DNA of 64,000 nucleotides from Leifsonia sp. SCN 70-46. Its GTDB lineage: Bacteria > Actinomycetota > Actinomycetes > Actinomycetales > Microbacteriaceae. Location: positions 2,297,559 through 2,361,558 of the forward strand of contig MEFY01000002.1 in assembly GCA_001725325.1 (NCBI GenBank). Direction: 5' to 3'. Positions 1-10,538 of this stretch are shown here, in pieces. The stretch's first letter is position 1. The number at the start of each line of letters is the position of its first letter. The position numbers and the translations under genes are program-made. The notes below the pieces were generated by a model that ran no database searches, was not told the origin of the DNA, and saw only the letters and a list, made by a program, of their open reading frames with translations.

Positions 1-2
1 GC

Positions 3-752
3 GGCGACTTCGTCGCGCGGTCGCAGGCGCTCTCCGACATCCAGGAGGCTCTCGGCATGGACGAGGCGCCCCTGCGCATGGAGTGCTACGACGTGTCGCA
101 CCTGAGCGGCACCAACATCGTCGCCTCGATGGTCGTCTTCGAAGACGGCCTGCCGCGCAAAGACCAGTACCGCCGCTTCAGCATCCCCGAGTCGACGGAC
201 GACACCGAGTCGATCCACCAGGTGCTCACGCGCCGGCTCGCGTACCTGCGCGAGGAGCCCGCCCTCGCGGCCGTCGTCGACGACCCTGGCCAGGCCGACG
301 AGAAGCGCCGCAAGAAGTTCGCCTACCCGCCGCAGCTGCTCATCGTCGACGGCGGGCAGCCGCAGGTCGCGGCGGCGAAGCGCGCGCTCGACGAGGCCGG
401 GGTCACGGGCATCCAGCTCGCGGGGATCGCGAAGCGCCTCGAGGAGATCTGGCTGCCGGACTCCGACTTCCCGGTCATCCTGCCCCGCAACAGCGACGCG
501 CTATTCCTCATCCAGCGTCTGCGCGACGAGGCGCACAGGTTCGCGATCAGCTACCAGCGGCAGAAGCGCAAGAACGACATCCAGTCGGTGCTCGGCGAGA
601 TCCCCGGCCTCGGGCCGTCGCGCGTGCGCGAGCTGCTCAAGCACTTCGGCTCGGTCGCGCGCCTGCGCGGCGCGGACGCGGAGGCCGTCGCCGAGGTGCG
701 GGGGATAGGCCCGCAGCTGGCCAGGGTCATCGTCGAGCGCATCCGGCAGTAG
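3..752 (+). CDS. uvrC: UvrABC system protein C, C-terminal part (5' end outside window)
   Basis: The frame is open from base 3 and lacks its N-terminal GIY-YIG and UvrB-contact regions, which must lie upstream of the window. What remains is the RNase H-like 5'-incision nuclease domain: [12 protein letters not shown] and [11 protein letters not shown] carry the two metal-binding aspartates expected there. The last about 50 residues form the tandem helix-hairpin-helix ([11 protein letters not shown] and [11 protein letters not shown]) that binds DNA. UvrC makes both cuts flanking a lesion in nucleotide excision repair, with UvrA and UvrB in the cytoplasm. It sits directly upstream of rapZ and whiA, the usual actinobacterial and Gram-positive arrangement. 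Nothing in the visible part suggests decay, so it is probably a normal gene cut by the window edge. Confidence 0.95.
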   Translation, partial: GDFVARSQALSDIQEALGMDEAPLRMECYDVSHLSGTNIVASMVVFEDGLPRKDQYRRFSIPESTDDTESIHQVLTRRLAYLREEPALAAVVDDPGQADEKRRKKFAYPPQLLIVDGGQPQVAAAKRALDEAGVTGIQLAGIAKRLEEIWLPDSDFPVILPRNSDALFLIQRLRDEAHRFAISYQRQKRKNDIQSVLGEIPGLGPSRVRELLKHFGSVARLRGADAEAVAEVRGIGPQLARVIVERIRQ

Positions 753-763
753 CCGCCGCCCGG

Positions 764-769
764 TAGTCT
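764..769 (+). promoter_or_regulatory. -10 hexamer of a leaderless rapZ promoter
   Basis: TAGTCT matches the actinobacterial TANNNT -10 element and ends exactly 7 bases before the rapZ ATG, so transcription would begin at or next to the start codon. It lies just after the uvrC stop, implying rapZ has its own promoter even though it follows uvrC closely. Confidence 0.5.
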
Positions 770-776
770 TGGGGGG

Positions 777-1652
777 ATGACCACCGAGACCCCGCAGCAG
801 GAGATGCTCATCGTCACCGGCATGTCCGGTGCCGGGCGCTCCACGGTGGGCAACGCGCTTGAGGACCTCGGCTGGTACGTCGTCGACAACCTGCCGCCGC
901 AGATGCTCGGCCCGCTCGTCGAGCTCGCGCAGCACGCCGGCAACTCGCTCCCGCGCATCGCCGCGGTGGTCGACGTGCGCGGCGGGGCCCTCTTCCAGGA
1001 CGTGCAGGCGAGCATCGACGCGCTGCGCGACTCCATAGTGCTGCGGCTGCTGTTCCTCGAGGCCACCGACGCCACGCTCGTGCGCCGCTTCGAGAACGTG
1101 CGCCGGCCGCATCCCCTGCAGGGCAACGGCACGACCCTCGACGGCATCGTCGCCGAGCGCGAGCGCCTCGCCGAGATCCGCGCGGCCGCCGACATCGTCG
1201 TCGACACGACCGACCTCAACATCCACCAGCTCGCGACCGACATCCGTGAGCAGTTCTCCACCGACGACGACGCGGGACTGCGCGTGACGATCGAGAGCTT
1301 CGGCTACAAGTACGGGCTGCCCGCCGACGCCGACCTCGTCGCCGACTGCCGGTTCTTGCCGAACCCGTTCTGGAACCCCGATCTCAAGGCGCTCAACGGG
1401 CTCGACGCGCCCGTGCGCGACTTCGTGCTCTCCCGCGAGGGCGCGCGCGAGTTCGTGGCCGACTACGCCCACGCCATGGAGCCCGTGTTCGCGGGCTTCC
1501 AGCGCGAGAACAAGCGCCACGCCACCATCGCGATCGGCTGCACGGGCGGCAAGCACCGCTCCGTCGCGATCGCCGAGGAGCTCGCCACGAGGCTCGGCTC
1601 CCTCCCGGGCGTGGTCGTGAACGTGAAGCACCGCGACCTGGGTCGCGAATAG
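777..1652 (+). CDS. rapZ: RapZ/YvcJ-family nucleotide-binding protein
   Basis: The protein (291 residues) has a P-loop, GMSGAGRST, at about residues 15-23, and a conserved C-terminal half ending with [17 protein letters not shown], which marks the RapZ/YvcJ family. In Escherichia coli RapZ is an RNase E adaptor controlling a glucosamine-6-phosphate synthase sRNA; in Gram-positives YvcJ hydrolyses GTP and its role is less clear, so the specific function here is open. The ATG at 777 is supported by the TANNNT hexamer 7 bases upstream, leaving no room for a ribosome binding site. It is followed after 41 bases by whiA. The gluconeogenesis factor gene yvcK, which usually separates these two, is missing. 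Confidence 0.93.
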   Translation: MTTETPQQEMLIVTGMSGAGRSTVGNALEDLGWYVVDNLPPQMLGPLVELAQHAGNSLPRIAAVVDVRGGALFQDVQASIDALRDSIVLRLLFLEATDATLVRRFENVRRPHPLQGNGTTLDGIVAERERLAEIRAAADIVVDTTDLNIHQLATDIREQFSTDDDAGLRVTIESFGYKYGLPADADLVADCRFLPNPFWNPDLKALNGLDAPVRDFVLSREGAREFVADYAHAMEPVFAGFQRENKRHATIAIGCTGGKHRSVAIAEELATRLGSLPGVVVNVKHRDLGRE

Positions 1653-1677
1653 CCGGCGACGGCACCACAGACAGACG

Positions 1678-1687
1678 AGAAGGAGGA
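1678..1687 (+). promoter_or_regulatory. Ribosome binding site of whiA
   Basis: The purine run AGAAGGAGGA is a near-perfect Shine-Dalgarno sequence 6 bases before the GTG at 1694 and fixes that codon as the whiA start. It contrasts with rapZ just upstream, which has none. Confidence 0.7.
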
Positions 1688-1693
1688 CCGCGC

Positions 1694-2671
1694 GTGGCAC
1701 TCACCGCCGAGGTCAAGGACGAGCTGGCGAGCATCCAGTCGGGCAAGACGACGCTGCGTGCGGCGGAGCTCGCGACGATCCTGAGGTTCTCGGGCGGCCT
1801 GCACGTCATCTCGGGGCGCATCGCCGTCGAGTCGGAGGTCGACACCGAGCAGCTCGCCCGCCGCGTGCGCAAGGACATCGCCGAGCTGTACGGCGTGCGT
1901 GCCGACGTCTCGGTCATCTCCGCGTCGGGCGTGCGCCGCACCCCGCACTACCTCGTGCGCGTGCTCGACGGCGGCGAGACCCTCGCGCGGCAGACGGGGC
2001 TGCTGGATGCCCGCCGCCGCCCGATCCGCGGCCTGCCCAACCGCCTCACGACGGGCAACCGCGACGACCTCGCGGCGGTGTGGCGCGGAGCGTTCCTCGC
2101 CGCGGGAACCCTCACCGACCCCGGCCGCTCGGCGGCCCTCGAGATCACGTGCCCCGGCAACGAGGCCGCCATGGCCCTCGTGGGTGCTGCGGGCCGCCTC
2201 AAGATCGCCGCGAAGGCGCGCGAGGTGCGCGGCGTGCACCGCGTCGTCGTGCGCGACGGCGAGGCTATCGGCGCCATGCTCGTGCTCATGGGCGCCGAGC
2301 GCAGCGTCGAGGCGTGGAACGAGATGCGCCAGCGCCGCGAGGTGCGCGCCACGGCCAACCGCCTCGTGAACTTCGACGACGCCAACCTGCGGCGCTCGGC
2401 CCAGGCCGCGGTCGCGGCGTGCGCGCGTGTCGAGCGCGCCCTCGAGATCCTCGAGGGCGACGTTCCCAAGCACCTGCAGTACGCGGGCGAGCTGCGCCTG
2501 CGCTTCCGCGACTCGAGCCTCGACGAGCTCGGCCACCACGCCGACCCGCCCATGACGAAGGACGCCGTCGCGGGCCGCATCCGCCGCCTCCTCGCGATGG
2601 CCGACAAGCGAGCATCCGACCTCGGCATCCCCGGCACGGACGCGAATCTTCCCCCCGACCTCGACGAATAG
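1694..2671 (+). CDS. whiA: Sporulation-type transcription regulator WhiA
   Basis: This 325-residue protein matches the WhiA family over its whole length: an N-terminal LAGLIDADG-homing-endonuclease-like half ([14 protein letters not shown], then the [12 protein letters not shown] region) and a C-terminal helix-turn-helix half containing [13 protein letters not shown] and [14 protein letters not shown]. WhiA controls sporulation septation in Streptomyces and is kept in non-sporulating actinobacteria and Firmicutes, where it affects division and growth. The GTG start follows a strong AGGAGG. It is the last gene of the uvrC-rapZ-whiA group. Its targets in a presumably non-sporulating organism cannot be read from this sequence. 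Confidence 0.95.
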   Translation: MALTAEVKDELASIQSGKTTLRAAELATILRFSGGLHVISGRIAVESEVDTEQLARRVRKDIAELYGVRADVSVISASGVRRTPHYLVRVLDGGETLARQTGLLDARRRPIRGLPNRLTTGNRDDLAAVWRGAFLAAGTLTDPGRSAALEITCPGNEAAMALVGAAGRLKIAAKAREVRGVHRVVVRDGEAIGAMLVLMGAERSVEAWNEMRQRREVRATANRLVNFDDANLRRSAQAAVAACARVERALEILEGDVPKHLQYAGELRLRFRDSSLDELGHHADPPMTKDAVAGRIRRLLAMADKRASDLGIPGTDANLPPDLDE

Positions 2672-2703
2672 GAAGCATCCGAGGGCCCCGGGGGTTGCAG
2701 TCA

Positions 2704-2709
2704 TAGACT
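2704..2709 (+). promoter_or_regulatory. Candidate sodA -10 hexamer
   Basis: TAGACT fits the TANNNT element and would give a leader of roughly 23 bases that includes the sodA ribosome binding site AGGAGAAA. I see no convincing -35. Confidence 0.35.
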
Positions 2710-2738
2710 GGAAAAGTCACTAGAAGCTAGGAGAAACG

Positions 2739-4503
<1,765 letters not shown>

Positions 4504-4505
4504 CG

Positions 4506-5723
4506 ATGGCACTCCGCACCCTCGAGTCGCTCGGCGACCTGCGGGGCAAGCGGGTCGTCGTGCGCTGTGACCTGAACGTCCCCCTGAAGGACGGCCAGAT
4601 CACGGACGACGGGCGCGTCCGCGCGTCCCTGCCGACCCTCAACGCCCTCATCCACGCCGGCGCCCGCGTCGTCGTCGTCTCCCACCTCGGCCGCCCGGAC
4701 GGCGAGCCCGACAGCAAATACAGCCTCGCGCCCGTCGCGCAGCGCCTGTCGGAGCTGCTCGGCAAGCCCGTCGTCTTCGCGACCGACACCGTGGGGTCGG
4801 CGGCGAAGGATGCCGTGGCCGGGCTCGAGGACGGCGATGTCGCCCTGCTCGAGAACCTGCGGTTCAACGCCCACGAGACGGCCAAGGACGACGCCGAGCG
4901 CGCCGACTTCGCGGCCAAGCTCGCGGCGTTCGGCGACGCGTTCGTCTCGGACGGGTTCGGAGTCGTGCACCGCAAGCAGGCGAGCGTCTACGAGCTCGCC
5001 GAGCAGCTGCCGAGCGCGGCCGGGCTCCTCATCGAGCAGGAGCTCGGCGTGCTCGAGCGCCTGACCGTGAACCCCGAGAAGCCGTACACCGTCGTGCTCG
5101 GCGGCTCGAAGGTCTCCGACAAGCTGAGCGTCATCGACGCCCTGCTGCCCAAGGTCGACACGCTCCTCGTGGGCGGCGGCATGCTCTTCACGTTCCTGTA
5201 CGCGCTCGGCCACAAGGTGGGCGCCAGCCTCCTCGAGGCCGACCAGGTCGAGACCGTCAAGGGCTACCTGGCGAAGGCCGAGGAGCTGGGCGTGGAGATC
5301 GTGCTGCCCACCGACATCGTCGTGGCGTCGAAGTTCGGCGCGGACGCCGAGCACGTCGTCACGGCCGCGGACGCCATCGAGGAGACGCCGTTCGGCGCGT
5401 CGGGCCTCGGCCTCGACATCGGCCCCGAGACGGCGCGTGCGTTCGCGACGGCGATCGACGCCTCGGCGACGGTCTTCTGGAACGGCCCCATGGGCGTCTT
5501 CGAGCTCGCGCCGTTCGCGGCCGGCACGAAGGCGGTCGCCGCAGCCCTCGCGGGCATGAGCGGTTTCGGCGTCGTGGGCGGTGGCGACTCCGCCGCCGCC
5601 GTGCGCGCGCTCGGATTCCCGGACGACGCGTTCGGGCACATTTCTACGGGCGGCGGCGCGAGCCTCGAGTTCCTCGAGGGCAAGCGCCTCCCCGGACTGG
5701 AGGTACTCGGATGGCAGGCGTGA
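4506..5723 (+). CDS. pgk: Phosphoglycerate kinase
   Basis: This 405-residue enzyme transfers phosphate from 1,3-bisphosphoglycerate to ADP. It has the full two-domain layout: [14 protein letters not shown] and SHLGRPDG in the N-terminal substrate domain, [12 protein letters not shown] at the hinge, and GGGDSAAAV near the C terminus for nucleotide binding. The ATG at 4506 begins 2 bases after the gap stop, so translation is probably coupled. Its last 13 bases overlap the start of tpiA. The length is usual for the family and there is no sign of a fusion with triose-phosphate isomerase, which occurs in some other bacteria with this gene order. Confidence 0.97.
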   Translation: MALRTLESLGDLRGKRVVVRCDLNVPLKDGQITDDGRVRASLPTLNALIHAGARVVVVSHLGRPDGEPDSKYSLAPVAQRLSELLGKPVVFATDTVGSAAKDAVAGLEDGDVALLENLRFNAHETAKDDAERADFAAKLAAFGDAFVSDGFGVVHRKQASVYELAEQLPSAAGLLIEQELGVLERLTVNPEKPYTVVLGGSKVSDKLSVIDALLPKVDTLLVGGGMLFTFLYALGHKVGASLLEADQVETVKGYLAKAEELGVEIVLPTDIVVASKFGADAEHVVTAADAIEETPFGASGLGLDIGPETARAFATAIDASATVFWNGPMGVFELAPFAAGTKAVAAALAGMSGFGVVGGGDSAAAVRALGFPDDAFGHISTGGGASLEFLEGKRLPGLEVLGWQA

Positions 5724-6508
5724 AGCGCGTTCCCCTCATCGCGGGGAACTGGAAGATGAACCTCGACCACCTGCAGGCGATCGCGACCGTGCAGAAGCTC
5801 GCGTGGACCCTCAAGGACGCGAAGCACGAGTACGGCGCGGCCGGCGCGGAGGTCGCGGTGTTCCCGCCCTTCACCGACCTCCGCTCGGTGCAGACGCTCA
5901 TCTCCGCGGACAAGCTCGACATCGTCTTCGGCGGGCAGGATGTCTCGGAGCACGACTCCGGCGCGTACACGGGCGAGATCTCCGGCGCGTTCCTCAAGGC
6001 CCTCGACTGCAGCTACGTGCTCATCGGGCACTCGGAGCGCCGCCAGTACCACGGCGAGACGGACGAGCTGCTCGGCCGCAAGGTCGCGGCCGCGCTCAAG
6101 CACGGCCTCATCCCCGTGCTGTGCGTGGGCGAGACCGCGGACGACCTCGAGCAGCACGGCCCGAGCGCCGTGCCCGTCGCCCAGCTGCGCGCGGCCCTCG
6201 CCGGCATCACGGGAACCCCCGAGCTCGTCATCGCGTACGAGCCCGTGTGGGCGATCGGCTCCGGCCAGGCCGCGACGCCGGAGCAGGCCGAGCAGGTGGC
6301 CGCGAAGCTCCGCGAGACCCTCGCCGAGCTGCTCGGCGCCGAGGTCGCGGATGCCACGCGCATCCTCTACGGCGGCTCCGTGAAGTCGGGCAACATCGCC
6401 GCGTTCATGCGCGAGCCGAACGTCGACGGCGCCCTCGTCGGCGGCGCGAGCCTCGATGTCGCGGAGTTCGCGAGCATCGCGCGCTTCCAGAAGCACGTCG
6501 GGGTGTAA
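5711..6508 (+). CDS. tpiA: Triose-phosphate isomerase
   Basis: The protein (265 residues) interconverts dihydroxyacetone phosphate and glyceraldehyde-3-phosphate. All active-site landmarks are present: AGNWKMN with the catalytic lysine, IGHSERR with the histidine, AYEPVWAIG with the glutamate base, and the phosphate-gripping YGGSVKSGN and ALVGGASL loops. The ATG at 5711 lies inside the end of pgk (13-base overlap), an arrangement that couples the two genes. Its stop codon sits inside a perfect inverted repeat at 6504-6522 that separates this glycolytic operon from secG, so expression of the downstream genes may be uncoupled from it. Confidence 0.97.
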   Translation: MAGVKRVPLIAGNWKMNLDHLQAIATVQKLAWTLKDAKHEYGAAGAEVAVFPPFTDLRSVQTLISADKLDIVFGGQDVSEHDSGAYTGEISGAFLKALDCSYVLIGHSERRQYHGETDELLGRKVAAALKHGLIPVLCVGETADDLEQHGPSAVPVAQLRAALAGITGTPELVIAYEPVWAIGSGQAATPEQAEQVAAKLRETLAELLGAEVADATRILYGGSVKSGNIAAFMREPNVDGALVGGASLDVAEFASIARFQKHVGV

Positions 6509-6522
6509 CGGTTTCCGTTACA
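6504..6522. repeat. Perfect inverted repeat spanning the tpiA stop (operator-like)
   Basis: TGTAACGGTTTCCGTTACA has 8-base arms around TTT and contains the tpiA TAA. It has no T-tract. TACACT starting inside the right arm (6519-6524) could be a -10 for secG, which would place this palindrome on a promoter. It may instead be a weak hairpin; I prefer a protein-binding site. Confidence 0.5.
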
Positions 6523-6552
6523 CTGGCTGAGGCTTTCGAAAGGTAGTTCCCC

Positions 6553-6801
6553 GTGCAAATTCTCCAGGTCATCCTGCAGGTCGTCCTCGGCATCACGAGT
6601 CTCCTGCTGACCCTGCTCATCCTGCTGCACCGTGGACGCGGCGGTGGCCTCTCCGACATGTTCGGCGGCGGCGTCACCTCCAACCTCGGCGCCTCGGGCG
6701 TCGCGGAGCGAAACCTCAACCGCATCACGGTCATCCTCGGTGTCGTCTGGATCAGCAGCATCGTGGTCCTGGGCCTCATCACCAAGTTCGACGGCGCGTA
6801 G
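6553..6801 (+). CDS. secG: Preprotein translocase subunit SecG
   Basis: This 82-residue protein has two hydrophobic segments (about residues 3-22 and 52-72) separated by the conserved loop rich in glycine, GRGGGLSDMFGG, which identifies SecG. It is the small partner of SecYE in the cytoplasmic membrane and assists SecA-driven export. The GTG at 6553 is chosen because it gives the normal N terminus; GAAAGG lies about 8 bases upstream. The gene follows tpiA and precedes rbpA by 12 bases, an order seen widely in actinobacteria. Confidence 0.95.
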   Translation: MQILQVILQVVLGITSLLLTLLILLHRGRGGGLSDMFGGGVTSNLGASGVAERNLNRITVILGVVWISSIVVLGLITKFDGA

Positions 6802-6813
6802 GAAAGAGTCCTC

Positions 6814-7173
6814 ATGGCATCAGGCGGCAGTGCAATTCGCGGTTCGCGCGTCGGCGCGGGACCCATGGGCGAGCAGGACCGCGGCTTCCACGCGGAGCGC
6901 ATCCAGGTCTCGTACTGGGACGAGCTCGGCAACGAGACCGTGCGCAACTTCGCTGCCAACCTGCCCGACGAGGAGATCCCCGACATCATCGACTCGCCGT
7001 CGACGGGCCTGCCCGCCGGCCGCGACAAGAACAACCCCCCGTCGGTGACGAAGCTCGAGCCCTACAAGACGCACCTCGCCTACGTGAAGGAGCGTCGCAG
7101 CGAGGAGGAGGCCGCCGGCCTGCTCGAGGAGGCGCTCGAGCAGCTCCGCGCGCGTCGGGGTACCGCTAGCTAG
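6814..7173 (+). CDS. rbpA: RNA polymerase-binding protein RbpA
   Basis: The protein (119 residues) belongs to the actinobacterial RbpA family, which binds RNA polymerase and group 1/2 sigma factors and stabilises the open promoter complex. The N-terminal GGSAIRGSRVGAGPMGEQ is the conserved tail and basic linker that contacts promoter DNA; the central core (VSYWDELGNETVRNFAAN) and the C-terminal sigma-interaction domain (KTHLAYVKERRSEEE) follow. It contains no cysteine, so the zinc site found in the Streptomyces protein is absent. The ATG at 6814 follows GGAAAGAG, 12 bases after secG. It converges on pgl. Confidence 0.93.
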   Translation: MASGGSAIRGSRVGAGPMGEQDRGFHAERIQVSYWDELGNETVRNFAANLPDEEIPDIIDSPSTGLPAGRDKNNPPSVTKLEPYKTHLAYVKERRSEEEAAGLLEEALEQLRARRGTAS

Positions 7174-7188
7174 CTCGCCGTTCGAACA

Positions 7189-7206
7189 GCGCGCTCCAGG
7201 GCGCGC
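7189..7206. terminator. Short GC hairpin between rbpA and pgl
   Basis: GCGCGC-TCCAGG-GCGCGC can form a 6-base-pair stem in the 41-base gap between convergent genes. There is no T-tract; it is only a candidate bidirectional terminator. Confidence 0.3.
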
Positions 7207-7214
7207 GTCCAGAC

Positions 7215-8009
7215 CTACTTGTCGTCCGCGGACGTCCAGAACTGACCGGGGGCGATGAGGTTCTCCGGAACCTCCTGCGCGGCCTCGGCGTCGACGAAGA
7301 ACAGCGTCTTGCGGCGCCCCTCGATGCCCGCGGCCGGCACCTCGTTGATGCTCGCGCCCGCGAGGGTGAGCCCGAGGGCCGAGGCCTTGTCGGCGCCCGC
7401 GACGACGAGCCAGACGCGCGCGGACGAGTTGATCACGGGAAGCGTGAGGCTCAGACGCTCGGGCGGCGGCTTGGGGGAGTTGCGCACGGGGATGACCGTG
7501 AGCTCGCGCTCCCGGATCCCGCTGCGCTCGGGGAACAGCGACGCGATGTGCCCGTCGGGACCGACGCCGAGGAACGTGATGTCGAAGTGCGGCATGCTCG
7601 CGTTCGCGGGCGTGTGCTCGACGAGCTCCCGCGCGTAGGCGACGGCCGCGGCGTCGAGGTCGAGGTCCTCGTCGGACGCCGGGAAGGCGTGCACGCGCGC
7701 GGGGTCGAGCGCGACGTGGTCGAGCAGGGCCGCGCGGGCCTGGGTCTCGTTGCGCTCGGGGTCGCCCTTCGGCAGCCAGCGCTCGTCGCCCCACCACACG
7801 TTGATGCGCGACCAGTCGATGGAGTCGCGCGCGGGGCTGGCGTTGACCGCCTCGAGCACGGCGCTGCCCATTGTGCCGCCCGTGAGCACTATCGTCGCCT
7901 CGTCGAACTCGTCGACGAGGTCGACGACCTTCGTGATGAAGCGCGCCGCAACAGCTGCCGCGAGGGCCGCCTTGTCGGGGTGGACGATGACCCTGCGTTC
8001 GTTGCTCAT
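7215..8009 (-). CDS. pgl: 6-phosphogluconolactonase
   Basis: This 264-residue DevB/SOL-family hydrolase opens 6-phosphogluconolactone to 6-phosphogluconate, the second oxidative pentose phosphate step. Family landmarks are VLTGGTMGSAVLE near the N terminus (phosphate binding), WGDERWLPKGDPERN, and FLGVGPDGHIASLFP. It is the last gene of the minus-strand operon tkt-tal-pgi-zwf-opcA-pgl and begins 5 bases after the opcA stop. Placing the lactonase directly with glucose-6-phosphate dehydrogenase and its assembly factor gives the whole oxidative entry in one transcript. Confidence 0.95.
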   Translation of the reverse strand: MSNERRVIVHPDKAALAAAVAARFITKVVDLVDEFDEATIVLTGGTMGSAVLEAVNASPARDSIDWSRINVWWGDERWLPKGDPERNETQARAALLDHVALDPARVHAFPASDEDLDLDAAAVAYARELVEHTPANASMPHFDITFLGVGPDGHIASLFPERSGIRERELTVIPVRNSPKPPPERLSLTLPVINSSARVWLVVAGADKASALGLTLAGASINEVPAAGIEGRRKTLFFVDAEAAQEVPENLIAPGQFWTSADDK

Positions 8010-8014
8010 GGAAC

Positions 8015-8989
8015 CTATGCTTTCGACTTCACCTTCGCCGGCCGCTTGATCCGACCGGGCTTGCCCAGCTTACCCACGCCGTTCACGATGACCTCGCCGA
8101 ACAGGTCGTCGGGGTCGAGACGGCGCAGCTCCTCGGCGAGGCAGTCGCGCAGGCTGCGGCGGGGGAGCGAGATGTCGTGGGTGGGCTGGTTGGGCTGCTT
8201 GAGCTCTGCGATGTTCGCCATCGTGCGCTCGAGCTCGATGGCACCGGAGGCGCGCACGAGCTTGACGCCCTGGATGCCGCTCGAGCCGTGCGACTTGCCC
8301 GACACCCCGAGGGTCACGGGCACCTCGAGCGCCTGCTGCAGCCACGCCGCGAGCAGGACCGTCGAGGGGGAGTCGACGGTGCCGTGCACCTCCACGGCCG
8401 TGACCGGCTCGTAGGGCGGCTGGTCGAGAACCGCGGCGAGCTGCGCACGCCACAGGGTCAGACGGGTCCACGCGAAGTCGCTGTCGCCGGGGCGGTACGA
8501 CGCCGTGATCGTCGCGAGGGCCTTGAGCGGGTTGCCGCTCGCCGCCGCATCCGTGATGCGGCGCTGAGCGATGCGCCCCAGGGGCGACTGCGAGGCGTCC
8601 GAGGGGGCAGCACCCGGCCACCACGTCACGACGGGCGCATCGGGCAGCAGGAGGCCCGTGACGAGGCTCTCCTGGTCGCCTGCCGCGTCGCCGTAGGCCT
8701 TGACCACCACGACCTCGCCGGCGCCGGCGTCGCCGCCCACGCGGATCTGCGCGTCGACGCGGGCCTCGGACTTCTTGCCGTCGGACCCCGTCGAGACGAC
8801 GATGATGCGCATGGGGTGCTCGCGCGAGGCCTCGTTGGCGGCCTCGATGGCCTCCTCCTCCTCGCCGAGCTCCGTCGAGATGATGAGCGTGAGCACGCGC
8901 CCGAGGGCGACGGCACCGCCCTCCTCGCGGATCTTGACGAGCGTCTTCGAGATGGCGCTCGTCGTCGTGTTGGGAAGATCTACGATCAC
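8015..8989 (-). CDS. opcA: Glucose-6-phosphate dehydrogenase assembly protein OpcA
   Basis: OpcA is needed for full activity of glucose-6-phosphate dehydrogenase in cyanobacteria and actinobacteria and has no enzymatic function of its own known to me. The sequence opens with IVDLPNTTTSAISKTLVKIR and contains the conserved VTWWPGAAPSD and DFAWTRLTLWRAQLAA segments. I choose the GTG at 8989 because its GTGA overlaps the zwf stop by 4 bases; longer frames upstream lie inside zwf. That gives 324 residues. The tight overlap suggests coupled translation with its partner enzyme. Confidence 0.93.
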   Translation of the reverse strand: MIVDLPNTTTSAISKTLVKIREEGGAVALGRVLTLIISTELGEEEEAIEAANEASREHPMRIIVVSTGSDGKKSEARVDAQIRVGGDAGAGEVVVVKAYGDAAGDQESLVTGLLLPDAPVVTWWPGAAPSDASQSPLGRIAQRRITDAAASGNPLKALATITASYRPGDSDFAWTRLTLWRAQLAAVLDQPPYEPVTAVEVHGTVDSPSTVLLAAWLQQALEVPVTLGVSGKSHGSSGIQGVKLVRASGAIELERTMANIAELKQPNQPTHDISLPRRSLRDCLAEELRRLDPDDLFGEVIVNGVGKLGKPGRIKRPAKVKSKA

Positions 8990-10527
8990 GGTCGTCTCCA
9001 GACACGGCCGTCGCGGGCCATGAGTTCGTCTGCGGATGCCGGGCCCCACGTGCCCGGGCGGTACTGCTCCGGCTGGCCCTGGGTCTCCCAGAACTCCTCG
9101 ATCGGGTCGAGGATCTTCCAGCTCAGCTCGACCTCCTCGTGGCGCGGGAAGAGGGGCGGGTCTCCGAGGAGCACGTCGAGGATGAGGCGCTCATAGGCCT
9201 CGGGGCTCGCCTCGGTGAAGGCGTGCCCATAGCCGAAGTCCATCGTCACGTCGCGCACCTGCATGCCCGCTCCCGGCACCTTGGAGCCGAAGCGGATCGT
9301 GACGCCCTCGTCGGGCTGCACGCGGATGACGAGCGCGTTCTGGCCGAGGGCCGAGGTCTGGCTCTCCGCGAACAGGTACTGCGGCGCGCGCTTGAACACG
9401 ACGGCGATCTCCGTCACGCGGCGACCCAGGCGCTTGCCCGTGCGCAGGTAGAACGGCACGCCCGACCAGCGGCGCGTGTTGATGTCGAGGCGCATGGCCG
9501 CGTAGGTCTCGGTGAGCGACTTGGGGTTCATGCCGTCTTCGTCGAGGAAGCCGATGACCTTCTCGCCGCCCTGCCAGCCGCCCGAGTACTGTCCGCGCGC
9601 GGTGTGCTTGCCGAGGTCCTTCGGCAGGCGCACGGCGGAGAGCACCTTCTCCTTCTCGGCGCGCAGGTCGGCGGCGTCGAACGAGACGGGCTCCTCCATG
9701 GCGGTGAGCGCCAGGAGCTGCAGCAGGTGGTTCTGGATGACGTCGCGCGCCGCCCCGATGCCGTCGTAGTAGCCCGCGCGGCCTCCGACGCCGACATCCT
9801 CGGCCATCGTGATCTGCACGTGGTCGACGTAGTTGGCGTTCCAGATGGGCTCGTAGAGCTGGTTGGCGAAGCGGAGCGCCAGGATGTTCTGGACGGTCTC
9901 CTTGCCGAGGTAGTGGTCGATGCGGAACACGCTGTCGGGCGGGAACACCGACTCGACCACCGCGTTGAGCTCGCGCGCGGTCTGCAGGTCGCTGCCGAAG
10001 GGCTTCTCGATGACGACGCGGCTCCACTGGCCGTCGCGCTGCTCCGCGAGGCCAGAGTCGCGCAGGCGCTCGGTGACCTCGGGGAACGACTTCGGCGGGA
10101 TCGACAGGTAGAACGCGTGGTTGCCCATCGTGCCGCGGTCGCGGTCGAGCTCCTCGAGCGTCGCCTTGAGGCGCGTGAACGCCGCCGCGTCGTCGAACTC
10201 GCCCTGCACGAAGCGGATGCCCTGCGCGAGCTGGGTCCACACGTCCTCGTCGAAGGGCGTGCGCGCGTACTGCTTGACGGCGTCGTGCACGACCTGCGCG
10301 AAGTCCTGGTCCTCCCACTCGCGCCGGGCGAAGCCCACGAGCGCGAAGCCGGGCGGCAGCAGCCCGCGGTTGGCGAGGTCGTACACGGCGGGCATGAGCT
10401 TCTTGCGCGAGAGGTCGCCGGTGACGCCGAAGATCACGAGGGCGCTGGGCCCCGCGATGCGGTTCAGGCGACGGTCCGACGGGTCTCTCAGCGGGTTGAA
10501 GTCCGCGGTGATGTCGACGGGCGACAT
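8986..10527 (-). CDS. zwf: Glucose-6-phosphate 1-dehydrogenase
   Basis: The enzyme (513 residues) oxidises glucose-6-phosphate to 6-phosphogluconolactone, producing NADPH. The nucleotide motif GVTGDLSRKKLMPAV lies near residues 35-50, and the substrate-site signature RIDHYLGKE, with catalytic histidine, lies in the middle. The ATG at 10527 is preceded by AAGGAG at a good distance. The frame stays open upstream through pgi in another reading, but the conserved N terminus starts here. It follows pgi by 11 bases and overlaps opcA by 4, in the pentose phosphate operon. Confidence 0.97.
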   Translation of the reverse strand: MSPVDITADFNPLRDPSDRRLNRIAGPSALVIFGVTGDLSRKKLMPAVYDLANRGLLPPGFALVGFARREWEDQDFAQVVHDAVKQYARTPFDEDVWTQLAQGIRFVQGEFDDAAAFTRLKATLEELDRDRGTMGNHAFYLSIPPKSFPEVTERLRDSGLAEQRDGQWSRVVIEKPFGSDLQTARELNAVVESVFPPDSVFRIDHYLGKETVQNILALRFANQLYEPIWNANYVDHVQITMAEDVGVGGRAGYYDGIGAARDVIQNHLLQLLALTAMEEPVSFDAADLRAEKEKVLSAVRLPKDLGKHTARGQYSGGWQGGEKVIGFLDEDGMNPKSLTETYAAMRLDINTRRWSGVPFYLRTGKRLGRRVTEIAVVFKRAPQYLFAESQTSALGQNALVIRVQPDEGVTIRFGSKVPGAGMQVRDVTMDFGYGHAFTEASPEAYERLILDVLLGDPPLFPRHEEVELSWKILDPIEEFWETQGQPEQYRPGTWGPASADELMARDGRVWRRP

Positions 10528-10538
10528 GGAGCTCCTTG

